From Microcystis panniformis FACHB-1757 (GTDB lineage: Bacteria > Cyanobacteriota > Cyanobacteriia > Cyanobacteriales > Microcystaceae): a stretch of DNA of 64,000 nt. The DNA lies in contig NZ_CP011339.1 of assembly GCF_001264245.1 (NCBI RefSeq), forward strand, positions 2,356,001 to 2,420,000, given 5' to 3'. Positions within the stretch are counted from its first letter, which is position 1; every line of letters starts with the position of its first letter. The position numbers and the translations under genes were made by a program. The notes beneath the pieces are model-generated. The model made no database searches. It was not told the origin of the DNA and saw only the letters and a program-made list of their open reading frames with translations. Shown one piece after another: positions 8,145-16,885 of this stretch.

Positions 8145-9454
8145 TTGGGTCTGAAACCCCGTCGTTCTACGACGGCTTTACCGTTAAATATTAGCGCATT
8201 TACACGATATATGCTAGAATGCGAGATATGGAAAAGCTATCGCTACCGATTTTACCCAACACCAGAACAAGAGTCGCTATTGCGGCGCACTTTGGGCTGT
8301 GTAAGATTAGTTTACAACAAAGCTCTCCACGAACGAACACAAGCTTGGTATGAAAGACAAGAAAGAGTAGGCTACGCTCAAACTTCTTCAATGTTGACCG
8401 ATTGGAAAAAACAAGAAGAATTAAACTTTCTCAATGAAGTTAGCTGTGTACCTTTACAACAAGGGTTAAGACACCTACAAACAGCTTTTACTAACTTCTT
8501 TGCTGGTCGTACTAAGTATCCTAACTTTAAGAAAAAACATCAGGGAGGAAGTGCCGAATTTACCAAATCAGCCTTTAAATTTAAAGACAAACAAATCTAT
8601 TTAGCCAAATGCACAGAACCTTTACCTATTCGATGGTCAAGACAAATCCCAGAAAGCTGTGAACCAAGCACAGTAACAGTCAGATTACATCCTTCTGGAC
8701 GTTGGCATATCTCAATTAGATTTGATGACCCAACGATTAAGCCTTTACCAGTAACAGATAAAGCCATTGGAATTGACTTAGGAATTAGTAGCCTTGTGAT
8801 TACCAGCGATGGTGACAAAGTATCTAATCCCAAGCATTTTAAAAAGCATTATCGGAGACTGCGAAGAGCATCGAAAAGTCTTTCTAGAAAACAGAAAGGG
8901 TCAAAAAATCGGGAAAAGGCAAGAATCAAAGTAGCAAGGATTCACGCTCAAATCACCGATAGCAGAAAAGACCATTTACATAAGCTAACCACTCAATTAG
9001 TTCGTGAAAACCAAACGATTGTGGTTGAGAATTTAGCCGTCAAGAATCTGGTCAAAAACCCGAAATTATCTCAGGCAATATCTGATGTAAGCTGGGGAGA
9101 AATCACTCGACAATTAGCCTACAAATGCCGTTGGCATGGCAGAAATTACATCGAAATAGATAGATGGTTTCCTAGCTCTAAAAGATGTAGTAATTGCGGG
9201 TATGTTGCTGAGAAAATGCCGTTAAATGTTCGAGAATGGGACTGTCCAGACTGTGGGACGCACCATGACCGAGATATTAACGCTAGTAAAAATATTTTGG
9301 CCGCAGGGCTTGCGGTGTCAGTCTGTAGAGCGACCATAAGACCAGAACAGAGTAAAACTGGGGCGGCAGGTGCGAAAAACCTTCGGGACAGAAGCAGAAA
9401 CCTAAATCGTGAGGTTTGGGAATCACCGTCCGTTCACGGCGGTGAGGATGTCAA
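8145..9454 (+). mobile_element. IS1341-type (tnpB-only) element of the IS200/IS605 group
   Basis: The left part has an imperfect hairpin (CCGTCGTTCTACGACGG, 8159-8175) just before tnpB. The right part has ACCGTCCGTTCACGGCGGT followed by GAGGATGTCAA, ending about 9454. There is no tnpA, so the element can only move with help. The left boundary is approximate. Confidence 0.7.
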
Positions 9455-9488
9455 AGTTACAAAAGTTAATATTCCAGCTATGGATTAG
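8211..9488 (+). CDS. tnpB: TnpB RNA-guided endonuclease
   Basis: About 425 residues from the ATG at 8211 (MLECEIWKSYRYRFYPT); an upstream TTG at 8145 would only translate the element's left-end hairpin. RuvC-like catalytic residues are visible: GIDLGISSLVI (first Asp), VVENLAVKNLVKN (Glu) and DRDINASKNIL (last Asp). A zinc ribbon CSNCG...CPDCG lies before the last motif. TnpB proteins cut DNA guided by an omega RNA read from the 3' end of the gene and the element's right end. Here the reading frame runs through the right-end hairpin and 34 bases past it, so the last residues are not part of the enzyme core. Confidence 0.9.
   Translation: MLECEIWKSYRYRFYPTPEQESLLRRTLGCVRLVYNKALHERTQAWYERQERVGYAQTSSMLTDWKKQEELNFLNEVSCVPLQQGLRHLQTAFTNFFAGRTKYPNFKKKHQGGSAEFTKSAFKFKDKQIYLAKCTEPLPIRWSRQIPESCEPSTVTVRLHPSGRWHISIRFDDPTIKPLPVTDKAIGIDLGISSLVITSDGDKVSNPKHFKKHYRRLRRASKSLSRKQKGSKNREKARIKVARIHAQITDSRKDHLHKLTTQLVRENQTIVVENLAVKNLVKNPKLSQAISDVSWGEITRQLAYKCRWHGRNYIEIDRWFPSSKRCSNCGYVAEKMPLNVREWDCPDCGTHHDRDINASKNILAAGLAVSVCRATIRPEQSKTGAAGAKNLRDRSRNLNREVWESPSVHGGEDVKVTKVNIPAMD
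9370..9470 (+). ncRNA. Predicted omega RNA scaffold and guide of first tnpB
   Basis: By analogy with known TnpB systems, the RNA should cover the end of tnpB and the right-end hairpin (9424-9443) up to TCAA at 9451-9454. The guide would then be the flanking bases beginning AGTTACAAAAGTTAAT. Exact ends are inferred. Confidence 0.45.
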
Positions 9489-9600
9489 TTTGACATACTC
9501 CCACCGTCAAGCTACGCTGTGACGGGGGATTCTTTCCACATCGCTGTTAGAAATTCCTTGTTCAACGAGACAGCTTAGATTCTCAATGTCTCCACTGAAA
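9480..9600 (-). ncRNA. Predicted omega RNA of second tnpB
   Basis: The minus-strand right end contains a CCCCGTCAC...GTGACGG-like stem at about 9501-9527 and finishes at GTCAA near 9490. The guide would start with the bases just beyond, reading CTAATCCATAGCTGG. Inferred by analogy with known TnpB loci. Confidence 0.4.
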
Positions 9601-10860
9601 ACCCAGAGGTCGGACTCTCTATTATGCGTTTGGGTCGGTTTCTGTTTGCCCAACAGTACCGTTGAGATGATTTCCCAAATATTTCAACCCTTTTTTAAGA
9701 ATATTTATTGCTGCATTATGATCCCTATCCAAGGCTGTTTGACAGTTAGGACATTGATGAGTTCTAGTGCTTAATGTTTTTTGAACTCTCGTCCCACAAA
9801 CTGAACAATCTTGAGTCGTGAAATGGGGAGGAACAGCAACACAAACAATACGATAAATCTTGGCAAAATAATTCAACCATTCAGTGAATTGATACCAAGA
9901 ATCATCAGAAATCGACTTAGACAGCTTACGGTTTTTGACTAAGTTTCTTACCTTTAAAGCTTCATAGACTACCAGATCATTAGACTGGACTAACGCCAAA
10001 GCGTCTTTAATGGCTTTGTCTTTACGTTGTCTTGATACTTTCAGGTGAAGTTTAGCTACTTTTATCCGTTGCTTGTGATAGTTGTTAGACTGTTTCTTTC
10101 CTTGACGAAATCGTTTTGATAATCTCCTTTGTGCTTTTTTAAGTCGTTTTTCTGACTTTCTTAAATAACGTGGATTCTCTACAGTATTACCTTGGGCATC
10201 GGTATAAAATTCCTTTAACCCTAAGTCAATTCCTGTTATTTGTCCCGTTGGTTTATGGTATTCTTGCCGTTCTACGTCAATCAAAAACTGGCAATAATAA
10301 CCGTCAGCACGTCTAACAACTCTTACCCGTTTAATCTGTTGCTCTGAATAATAAACTAAGGTTTTTTGACTACACCATAAATCAAATTCTCCTGCTTTAA
10401 AGCCATCGGTAAATTTAATTTTACGTCGCTCATCAGATAGTTTGTAGCCTGTTAGTTTGTATTCAACCGAACGGCTATGCTTTTTGAACCGAGGAAACCC
10501 CTTTTTCCCAAGTATCTTAGCATGACAATTCTGATAAAACCTATTAATTGATTGCCAGGCTCTATCAGCAGCAGATTGACGAGCTTGAGAGTTTAATTTC
10601 TTAACATAAGGTGTCTCTTTGTTGTCTGCTAGTACAGCACAAAGTTTTTGGAGATCATTGCGGGTTGTTCCTTTATTTTCTATCCAATAACGAACACAAG
10701 AGTTACGCACAAACTGAGATGTCCTAATTGCTTCATCTAGTCTTTGGTATTGTTCTGGTGTCCCGTTTTTTAACTTGGCTTCTACGACTAGCATTTAACA
10801 ATCCTCGACCCTGGATAAGTTAAGTATAACACAGTTTACCTACAAATGGTAGAATTAAAA
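9489..10860 (-). mobile_element. Second tnpB-only IS element, convergent with the first
   Basis: On the minus strand the right end reads CCCCGTCACAGCGTAGC, then GACGGTGGGAGTATGTCAA, ending near 9490. It faces the right end of the first element across about 35 bp. The outer boundary near 10860 is uncertain; a TATACT -10 box for tnpB lies at 10823-10828. Confidence 0.65.
9622..10794 (-). CDS. tnpB: TnpB RNA-guided endonuclease (OrfB family)
   Basis: 390 residues. RuvC motifs are GIDLGLKEFYTD, VVYEALKVRNLVKN and DRDHNAAINIL, and the zinc ribbon is CSVCG...CPNCQ. It begins MLVVEAKLKNGTPEQYQRL, normal for the shorter OrfB/IS891 type, and is clearly a different subfamily from the neighbour at 8211. 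All catalytic residues are present, so it is probably active. It is expressed towards the first element, and a 128-bp tail with the right end follows the stop. Confidence 0.9.
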   Translation of the reverse strand: MLVVEAKLKNGTPEQYQRLDEAIRTSQFVRNSCVRYWIENKGTTRNDLQKLCAVLADNKETPYVKKLNSQARQSAADRAWQSINRFYQNCHAKILGKKGFPRFKKHSRSVEYKLTGYKLSDERRKIKFTDGFKAGEFDLWCSQKTLVYYSEQQIKRVRVVRRADGYYCQFLIDVERQEYHKPTGQITGIDLGLKEFYTDAQGNTVENPRYLRKSEKRLKKAQRRLSKRFRQGKKQSNNYHKQRIKVAKLHLKVSRQRKDKAIKDALALVQSNDLVVYEALKVRNLVKNRKLSKSISDDSWYQFTEWLNYFAKIYRIVCVAVPPHFTTQDCSVCGTRVQKTLSTRTHQCPNCQTALDRDHNAAINILKKGLKYLGNHLNGTVGQTETDPNA

Positions 10861-11022
10861 TCGTGCTTCGCAGTCAATATCCTGGTCGGATTTCATCCCC
10901 CGCAAAGGTTGATGTCTTGTCGAAAAATTTAGCGGGGGCATTCATCCGACATTTTAGGTAACCGAATTAGCCCAACTCGACTGCGATTTTATCCTTCCCT
11001 CCCGCACTCACCATATCGACGG

Positions 11023-11036
11023 TTTGACATCCTCAC
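11023..11036 (-). repeat. Short TnpB right-end relic
   Basis: TTTGACATCCTCAC is the reverse complement of GTGAGGATGTCAAA, the terminal bases of the first tnpB element. No element body is attached, so it may be chance or a relic. Confidence 0.3.
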
Positions 11037-11083
11037 AATCAGATTAGAATACGGATAAAAAATTTTGACTTTGCTGGTATCAG

Positions 11084-11584
11084 ATGCGAGTTTTTCTGCC
11101 GATTCTCTGTTTATGTCTAGGAATAGGGGAATTTTTCCTCAATCCCCCCATTAGTCCCGTCAATTCCCTTCCCGCAACCACGGTAACTCGAACAGAAACC
11201 CGTTTGCTGCTGAATTTAAAAAAAAGACGGGTTTTTGTTTACCAAGGACAGAAAATAATCGCTTCTTACCCAGTGGCGATCGGTCGTCCGGGTTGGGAAA
11301 CCCCAACGGGAGAATTTAGGGTGATTCAGATGGTGCGGGAACCAGTCTGGGAACATCCTTTCACCGGGCAACTGGTGCCATCGGGAAAAAACAACCCTTT
11401 AGGGGCGCGTTGGATCGGATTTTGGACCGATGGCGCGAATTTTATCGGTTTTCACGGTACACCGCAAGAAAATCTCATCGGCCGGGCCGTCTCCCACGGT
11501 TGCGTCAGGATGCGCGATCGAGATATAAAGGCTTTATTTGAAAGGGTAAAAATCGGCACTTCGGTGATAGTAATCGCTCAATAA
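11084..11584 (+). CDS. L,D-transpeptidase (YkuD family)
   Basis: 166 residues. A hydrophobic N-terminus (about residues 1-20) acts as signal peptide, followed by a YkuD catalytic domain. The active-site motif SHGCVRM spans residues 137-143, with C140 as nucleophile and an upstream IGFHGTP that supplies the conserved histidine. The enzyme should crosslink peptidoglycan or attach proteins to it in the periplasm. Length is typical of the minimal secreted type with no extra binding domain. A MITE-like GGGTCTGCTGAA end begins four bases after the stop codon. Confidence 0.9.
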   Translation: MRVFLPILCLCLGIGEFFLNPPISPVNSLPATTVTRTETRLLLNLKKRRVFVYQGQKIIASYPVAIGRPGWETPTGEFRVIQMVREPVWEHPFTGQLVPSGKNNPLGARWIGFWTDGANFIGFHGTPQENLIGRAVSHGCVRMRDRDIKALFERVKIGTSVIVIAQ

Positions 11585-11587
11585 GTA

Positions 11588-12235
11588 GGGTCTGCTGAAA
11601 AAGTTTCTTGGTGAGGTTAGGAGTCGGTCGTCGGTCGTCAGCAGTAATTTAGATAGTCAACAGTTTAAAATGAGAGAAACTAAGCCAAGAGGATAAGCGG
11701 TGAATATTATTGAACTAATCGGGATCGTGGCGGGAATATTAACCACTGTCTCCTTTTTACCCCAAGTGATTAAAACTTGGCGTTATCGTTCGGCTAAGGA
11801 CTTGTCCCTAACTATGTTTATTTGCTTTTGTCTGGGGGTTTTTCTTTGGCTAATCTACGGGATTTATATGAGCAGTAAACCGATTATTGTCGCTAATTTT
11901 GTTACTTTTATCTTAGCGGGGACAATTCTCTATTTTAAGATTAAATATGATTAAAACAACTGACAATCCCTTGCCTCCCTATTTGCTCACGTCATGACAA
12001 TTCTACAATTTATCCCCACATCTAGCCACGGAGAGCGGATTTTTAGGTTAATTTATCTCAAATGTCGGGGTGAAGACCCTCAGTTTTACTGATGGGATGA
12101 AACCGTTCGGCTGAACTCACGGCCGAAGCCCCGACCAACCTAGAACAGCACTTCGACAAGCTCAGTGACACGAAGCACGATTAAAGGTCTAAAAGTCCTA
12201 TCGAACAATGTTTTTAGATTTATTCAGCCAACCCT
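11588..12235. mobile_element. Possible MITE-family-5 cassette enclosing SemiSWEET
   Basis: The left end GGGTCTGCTGAAAAAGTTTC and the right end (opposite strand GGGTTGGCTGAATAAATCTA) match the two ends of the family at 25859-26049, and both are flanked by TA (11586-11587, 12236-12237). The 648 bp between them carry the SemiSWEET gene. It may be one large element or two separate half-copies. Confidence 0.35.
11700..11954 (+). CDS. SemiSWEET-type sugar transporter (PQ-loop)
   Basis: 84 residues with three membrane helices: IIELIGIVAGILTTVSFLP, LTMFICFCLGVFLWLIYGIY and IVANFVTFILAGTILYF. The PQ motif of the PQ-loop/MtN3 family is in FLPQVIKTWR in helix 1. SemiSWEETs work as homodimers that move sugars across the membrane by alternating access. 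GTG start; no other in-frame start gives a complete first helix. The gene stands alone. Confidence 0.88.
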   Translation: MNIIELIGIVAGILTTVSFLPQVIKTWRYRSAKDLSLTMFICFCLGVFLWLIYGIYMSSKPIIVANFVTFILAGTILYFKIKYD

Positions 12236-12264
12236 ATCTAGGGTGTTTTTGAGACTTTTTCCAT
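11955..12264. other. Gene-free interval with degenerate IS and MITE ends
   Basis: This contains a GACCCTCAGTTTTACTGATGGG hairpin-like piece (about 12073-12096) that recalls the left-end hairpins of tnpB elements, and the MITE-family-5 right end at about 12210-12235. No gene is visible. Confidence 0.4.
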
Positions 12265-12624
12265 CTATATATAATATAGCCAATTTATATCATCTCTTTG
12301 TCCATATTCTTGTAATGCCCATTCATTAAACACTTTTAACAAACTCTGCCATTTAACTCCCATCATTACCCTTCTAATTGTTGAATAGGATGGGACTCTT
12401 TCTGGAATTATGTTAAATTCTTGACTGAGCCTGTGCCGATTATTTTTAGCAAACTCTCCTAGCTCTCTATAACTTAAGTATCCTAGCATTGTTCCCAGTA
12501 TTATTACTACTAATACTATCCATAAAGGGTGTCTTTTTCCTTGATCTTTCCGAAAGTCCTTGACTTGTTTCAGTTTTTCTATTAAGCTCAACATATATTT
12601 AAAAGGTTGGCGGTCACTTCTCAT
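12265..12624 (-). pseudogene. ISAs1-type transposase, N-terminal fragment
   Basis: 119 residues. The sequence KQVKDFRKDQGKRHPLWIVL, then GYLSYRELGEFAKNNRHRL and VPSYSTIRRV, matches the N-terminal associated domain (DDE_Tnp_1_assoc) of ISAs1/H-repeat transposases, which are normally ~370 residues. The catalytic DDE domain is missing and the frame ends in unrelated AT-rich sequence, so this is a dead remnant. Confidence 0.75.
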
Positions 12625-12689
12625 TTTACAAAGACAGTGATCGCTTTTACTTTTGATATTCTGATGGGAGAATGAAATAGCCCTACGTT

Positions 12690-12758
12690 GACGCGACCAC
12701 CCTAAAAAAGTGGCGTGGTGAGGAATCGCCGTCCGTTTTACGCCGGCGAGGATGTCAA
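12690..12758 (+). repeat. Solitary tnpB-element right end
   Basis: GGAATCGCCGTCCGTTTTAC, GCCGGCGAGGATGTCAA closely resembles the right end of the first tnpB element (9418-9454) in hairpin, spacing and terminal TCAA (12755-12758). No tnpB is attached. It directly abuts the gloB leader. Confidence 0.65.
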
Positions 12759-12793
12759 ATGATCGAGTTAAACCTGAGCATCAAGATTCTACC

Positions 12794-13566
12794 ATGGAGA
12801 TCGAACGTCTTAACGCCCTTTCCGATAATTATATTTTCCTCCTCTACGATCGAGCGCAAAAAATCGCAGCCGTGGTGGATCCGGCGGAACCTGAACCCGT
12901 TTTCAGGCGATTGGAGGCTTTACAGGTGGATTTAGTCGCTATTTTCAATACCCATCACCACGGCGACCATGTGGGGGCTAATCAGGCTTTAATTAATCGT
13001 TATCCCCATCTTTGTGTTTATGGGGAAAGGAGGATCGCGGTCGCATTCCGGGGCAGCAGCTGTTTTTAGCGGAGGGGGATCGGGTGGAATTTGCCGGTCG
13101 CTCGGCCGAGGTTTTCTTTGTCCCCGGCCACACTCGCGCTCATATTGCCTACTATTTTCCCCCAGTTAACCCCGGAGATTACGGCGAGTTATTCTGTGGT
13201 GATACCCTGTTTTCGGGGGGTTGTGGTCGTTTATTTGAGGGAACACCGGGGCAAATGGTGGCTTCTTTAACTAAATTGCGATCGCTGCCTGACCAGACTA
13301 GGGTTTGGTGCGCTCACGAATATACGTTAAATAATTTAAAGTTTGCCTTGACAGTTGACCCTAATAATGCTGCTCTGCAACAGCGTTATCGGGAAGTGGA
13401 GAAAAATCGCGCCCAAGATCTTCCCACGATTCCAGCAATTTTGGGGACGGAAAAGCTGACTAATCCTTTTTTGCGTTGGGATAGTCCCGCTTTGGCAATG
13501 ACCATGGATAGCAACGAACCAGTACAAGTGTTTGCACGGCTGCGGGGGAAAAAAGATAATTTTTAA
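12794..13566 (+). CDS. gloB: Hydroxyacylglutathione hydrolase (glyoxalase II), frameshifted
   Basis: The full protein would be ~257 residues, normal for GloB, which hydrolyses S-lactoylglutathione in the glyoxalase pathway. The metallo-beta-lactamase signature THHHGDHVG is intact, with further metal-binding residues in VPGHTRAH and FCGDTLF and the C-terminal WCAHEYTLNNLKFA. The frame breaks near 13020-13024: adding one G to the TATGGGG run restores YGGKEDRGRIPGQ and joins the halves exactly. The start is the ATG at 12794 (MEIERLNALSDNYIF); the earlier ATG at 12752 belongs to the IS right end. The shift is probably a sequencing error. Confidence 0.88.
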
Positions 13567-13574
13567 CTGGTAGC

Positions 13575-13755
13575 TAAGTAGGTAGGTGTTAAAAACTGTC
13601 AAAACCCCCCTTAATAAGGGGGGTAGGGGGGATATCCCCTGATTAAGGGGGGTAGGGGGATATCCCCTGATTAAGGGGGGTAGGGTTGATTTGTAGGGTT
13701 GATTCATGAATCAACCCTACTAGGGGGTAGGGGGGATCAAAGGCAAAATCTATCT
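13575..13755. mobile_element. MITE family 1 copy with internal tandem units
   Basis: It begins TAAGTAGGTAGGTGTTAAAA and contains repeated hairpins of CCCCTGATTAAGGGGGGTAG, plus an inserted palindrome GATTCATGAATC. Its right end is lost at the 3' end of adhE. Confidence 0.6.
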
Positions 13756-16449
13756 CTACAAGCTCAAGGGTTGCGGATCTAACTTCAAATCGGCAAGACT
13801 GACATCACCGTGACCATTTACCGCCACCTCTAGGGGCAAATTGCCGTGATAAGCTTGGATTAACAGGTTTTTTAAGTCCTCAATCAGGGGATAACGGGGA
13901 TTGGCTCCGGTACACTGATCATCGAAAGCTTGTTCAGCTAAATGGTCTAATTTGGCCATAAATTCGGCTTCACTTTCGGGAATTACCTCTTTAATACTGG
14001 CCGGAATACCGATTTCCCGTTTTAAACATTCGATCGCTAATACTAATCTTTCCACACTTTCGGTCTCGCTTTCTCCTCCCAGTCCCAGGGAATGGGCGAT
14101 CCTGGCATAGCGCCATTTTACGTTAGGATATTTGTACTGAGAGAAGGTGGCCTGTTTAAAGGGGGCATCGGTGGCATTATAGAGGATGACGTGGGAAATC
14201 ATCAAGGCATTGGCCAGACCGTGGGGAATGTGGAAAATTGCCCCCAATTGGTGGGCCATGGAGTGACAGATGCCTAAAAAGCCATTAGCGAAGGCCATTC
14301 CTGCCATTGTCGCCGCGTAATGGACTTTCTCCCGCGCTTTCGGGTCTTTAGCTCCGTTATGATAGGAACTGGGCAAGTATTTAAACAGCAGTCGGATGGC
14401 ATCTTGAGCAAGAGCGTTAGTATATTCTGAGGCTAAAACCGAGACGTAGGACTCAAGAGCGTGAGTTAAAGCGTCAATTCCGCCGTAGGCTGTTAATTTT
14501 TTCGGCATATTCAGCACTAATTCCGGATCAACAATTGCCATGCTGGGAGTTAGGGCATAATCTGCCAAAGGATACTTAATATTATTACGGCGATCGGTCA
14601 CGACGGCGAAGGGAGTCACTTCCGATCCTGTTCCCGAAGTGGTGGGAATACAAACCATCAGAGCTTTTTCGCCTAAAGGGGGCAATTCATAGACTCGTTT
14701 GCGGATATCCATAAAACGCATCGCCAAGCTCTCGAATTCTATCTCTGGATGCTCGTAGAGTAGCCACATGATTTTAGCGGCATCCATGGGGGAACCACCA
14801 CCGATAGCGATAATCACATCGGGATTGAAGGTATTAATCACGCTTAAACCGCGTTCGACGGTTTCCAGGGAAGGATCGGGTTCCACATCATAAAAGATAT
14901 TAACCGTGATGCCGATTTCTTCTAAAATTTCCTGTAAAGGTGCGGTAACTCCTAGGTCAAAAAGAGGTTTATCGGTGACAATAAAGGCCCGTTTTTTGCC
15001 GGCTAATTCCCGAATAGCGATCGGTAATGCTCCGTATTTAAAATATACTTTTGGTGGTACTCGGAACCAAAGCATATTTTCCCGGCGCTCGGCTACGGTT
15101 TTAATATTTAATAGGTGGGTAGGTTCGACGTTTTCGCTGATGGAATTACCGCCCCAAGTGCCACAACCGAGGGTTAAACTAGGATCGAGACGGAAGTTAT
15201 AGATATCACCGATCGCACCCTGGGAGGAAGGGGTATTAATTAATACCCGGGCCGTTTCTACGTTGTCTTCAAAGCGCTTAATATTTTCCCGATTGGAGGG
15301 TGCGGTATAAAGCACGGCCGTATGACCTCGACCGGCAAATAAGACCAGTTTTTCGGCTTTTTTTACCCCATCTTCAAAGTCTTTTGCCCGGTACATGGCT
15401 AAAATTGGCGAGAGTTTTTCGTAGGAAAATGGTTCCTCTAAGCCAATATTTTCCACTTCTCCGATTAGTAAGCGGGTATCTTCGGGAACAGAAATTCCAG
15501 CCATGGCGGCTAATTTTTCTACCGGTTGACCGACGATATCGGGGTTGATATGACCATCTTTTAGGAGAATCCCGACGACTTTTTGCCTTTCTTCGGGGGA
15601 AAGAAGATAGGCCCCCCGATCAATAAATTCCTGTCGAACTTCTTCATAGATGCTATCGACAACGATTACCGATTGTTCGGAGGCGCAAATCATGCCGTTA
15701 TCGAAGGTTTTACTGAGAATAATCGAGGAAACGGCCATTTTTATGTGAGCGGTTTCGTCCACTAAAGCGGGAGTATTACCGGCACCGACTCCTAAGGAAG
15801 GTCTTCCCGAAGAATAGGCCGCTTTTACCATACCGGGACCGCCGGTAGCGAGGATTAAATTAATGCAGGGATGTTGCATTAATGCTTGGGAAAGTTCCAC
15901 CGATGGCTGATCGATCCAACCAATAATACCGGCCGGCGCACCTGCTTTGACGGCCGCTTCCAAGACAATTTTGGCCGCCGCGATGGTGCAGTCTTTGGCT
16001 CGCGGATGGGGGGAAAAAATGATGCCGTTGCGGGTTTTCAGGGCAATTAGGGCTTTAAAAATGGCTGTGGCGGTGGGATTTGTGGTGGGTACGATCCCCG
16101 CTAAAATGCCCACGGGTTCGGCGATTTTTTGCAATCCAAAGGATTTATCTTCTTCGATAATTCCGCAGGTTTTGCTGTGTTTATATTTGTTGTAGATGAT
16201 TTCTGAGGCAAAATGGTTTTTAATCACTTTATCTTCTATTACTCCCATCCCTGTCTCTTGGACTGCCATTTTAGCTAGGGGAATGCGAGCGTTGTTGGCT
16301 GCTAATGCCGCTTTTTTGAAGATAAGATCTACTTGTTCTTGGTTATAGTTGGCAAATTGTTGTTGAGCTTTTTTTACCTGTTGTATCAGTTCTTCTAGCT
16401 CTTGTCTATTGGTAACTGTCATAACAATTTTGTGGATGAAATTAGACAT
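13756..16449 (-). CDS. adhE: Bifunctional acetaldehyde-CoA/alcohol dehydrogenase
   Basis: 897 residues. The N-terminal aldehyde dehydrogenase half (to about residue 450) reduces acetyl-CoA to acetaldehyde and has its catalytic cysteine in DNGMICASEQS. The C-terminal iron-dependent alcohol dehydrogenase half reduces acetaldehyde to ethanol; GGGSPMDAAKIMW binds nucleotide, and the metal histidines lie in GICHSMAHQLGAIFHIPHG. AdhE serves dark anaerobic fermentation and forms spirosome filaments. Homologues usually begin at the residue matching ATG 16422 (MTVTNRQELEELI), so the first nine residues may not be translated. The frame is intact over 2.7 kb, in contrast with several neighbours. Confidence 0.93.
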   Translation of the reverse strand: MSNFIHKIVMTVTNRQELEELIQQVKKAQQQFANYNQEQVDLIFKKAALAANNARIPLAKMAVQETGMGVIEDKVIKNHFASEIIYNKYKHSKTCGIIEEDKSFGLQKIAEPVGILAGIVPTTNPTATAIFKALIALKTRNGIIFSPHPRAKDCTIAAAKIVLEAAVKAGAPAGIIGWIDQPSVELSQALMQHPCINLILATGGPGMVKAAYSSGRPSLGVGAGNTPALVDETAHIKMAVSSIILSKTFDNGMICASEQSVIVVDSIYEEVRQEFIDRGAYLLSPEERQKVVGILLKDGHINPDIVGQPVEKLAAMAGISVPEDTRLLIGEVENIGLEEPFSYEKLSPILAMYRAKDFEDGVKKAEKLVLFAGRGHTAVLYTAPSNRENIKRFEDNVETARVLINTPSSQGAIGDIYNFRLDPSLTLGCGTWGGNSISENVEPTHLLNIKTVAERRENMLWFRVPPKVYFKYGALPIAIRELAGKKRAFIVTDKPLFDLGVTAPLQEILEEIGITVNIFYDVEPDPSLETVERGLSVINTFNPDVIIAIGGGSPMDAAKIMWLLYEHPEIEFESLAMRFMDIRKRVYELPPLGEKALMVCIPTTSGTGSEVTPFAVVTDRRNNIKYPLADYALTPSMAIVDPELVLNMPKKLTAYGGIDALTHALESYVSVLASEYTNALAQDAIRLLFKYLPSSYHNGAKDPKAREKVHYAATMAGMAFANGFLGICHSMAHQLGAIFHIPHGLANALMISHVILYNATDAPFKQATFSQYKYPNVKWRYARIAHSLGLGGESETESVERLVLAIECLKREIGIPASIKEVIPESEAEFMAKLDHLAEQAFDDQCTGANPRYPLIEDLKNLLIQAYHGNLPLEVAVNGHGDVSLADLKLDPQPLSL

Positions 16450-16885
16450 TTTATTTTCTTATAGCGTTTTTCGGCAAGGGATTCACTTAATCTTGGGATT
16501 TTCTTTATAGTTTCCTAAGCATTGGTATTATAGGATACTAATTCTAAATCCATTGAGCATAGGTGACATATCAGGACAGGCACTCATGCAAGAGGCACTC
16601 ATGCAAAGGGGAGAATAAATAATCAGTTTTTAATAACTGGATTTAGTATAAATTATGATTGACCAGTACCTAGAAAAAGTTTGAGGACAGAGACTCAATG
16701 ATCAAGTTACCAGAAATTCAAGCCGTGTTCGAGAAGCTGGTTCTATTCCGCGCTCCTTGAGTGAAAAGTTTAAAGTTGATCACAGCTTGGCAACGGATTC
16801 AGGGTGAGATTCAACATCAAACTAGGATATCTCTAAACTCTAGAAAATAAATATCTTCAGAGCCACCGAATCAAAGAGAATTAAA
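16450..16885. other. Gene-free interval with a small inverted-repeat element
   Basis: At about 16538-16650 a unit is bounded by ATACTAATTCTAAATCC and GGATTTAGTATAA and contains two copies of GGCACTCATGCAA. Part of the same unit recurs at 22318-22378. The rest (16660-16870) looks like decayed coding sequence that I cannot assign. Confidence 0.4.
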
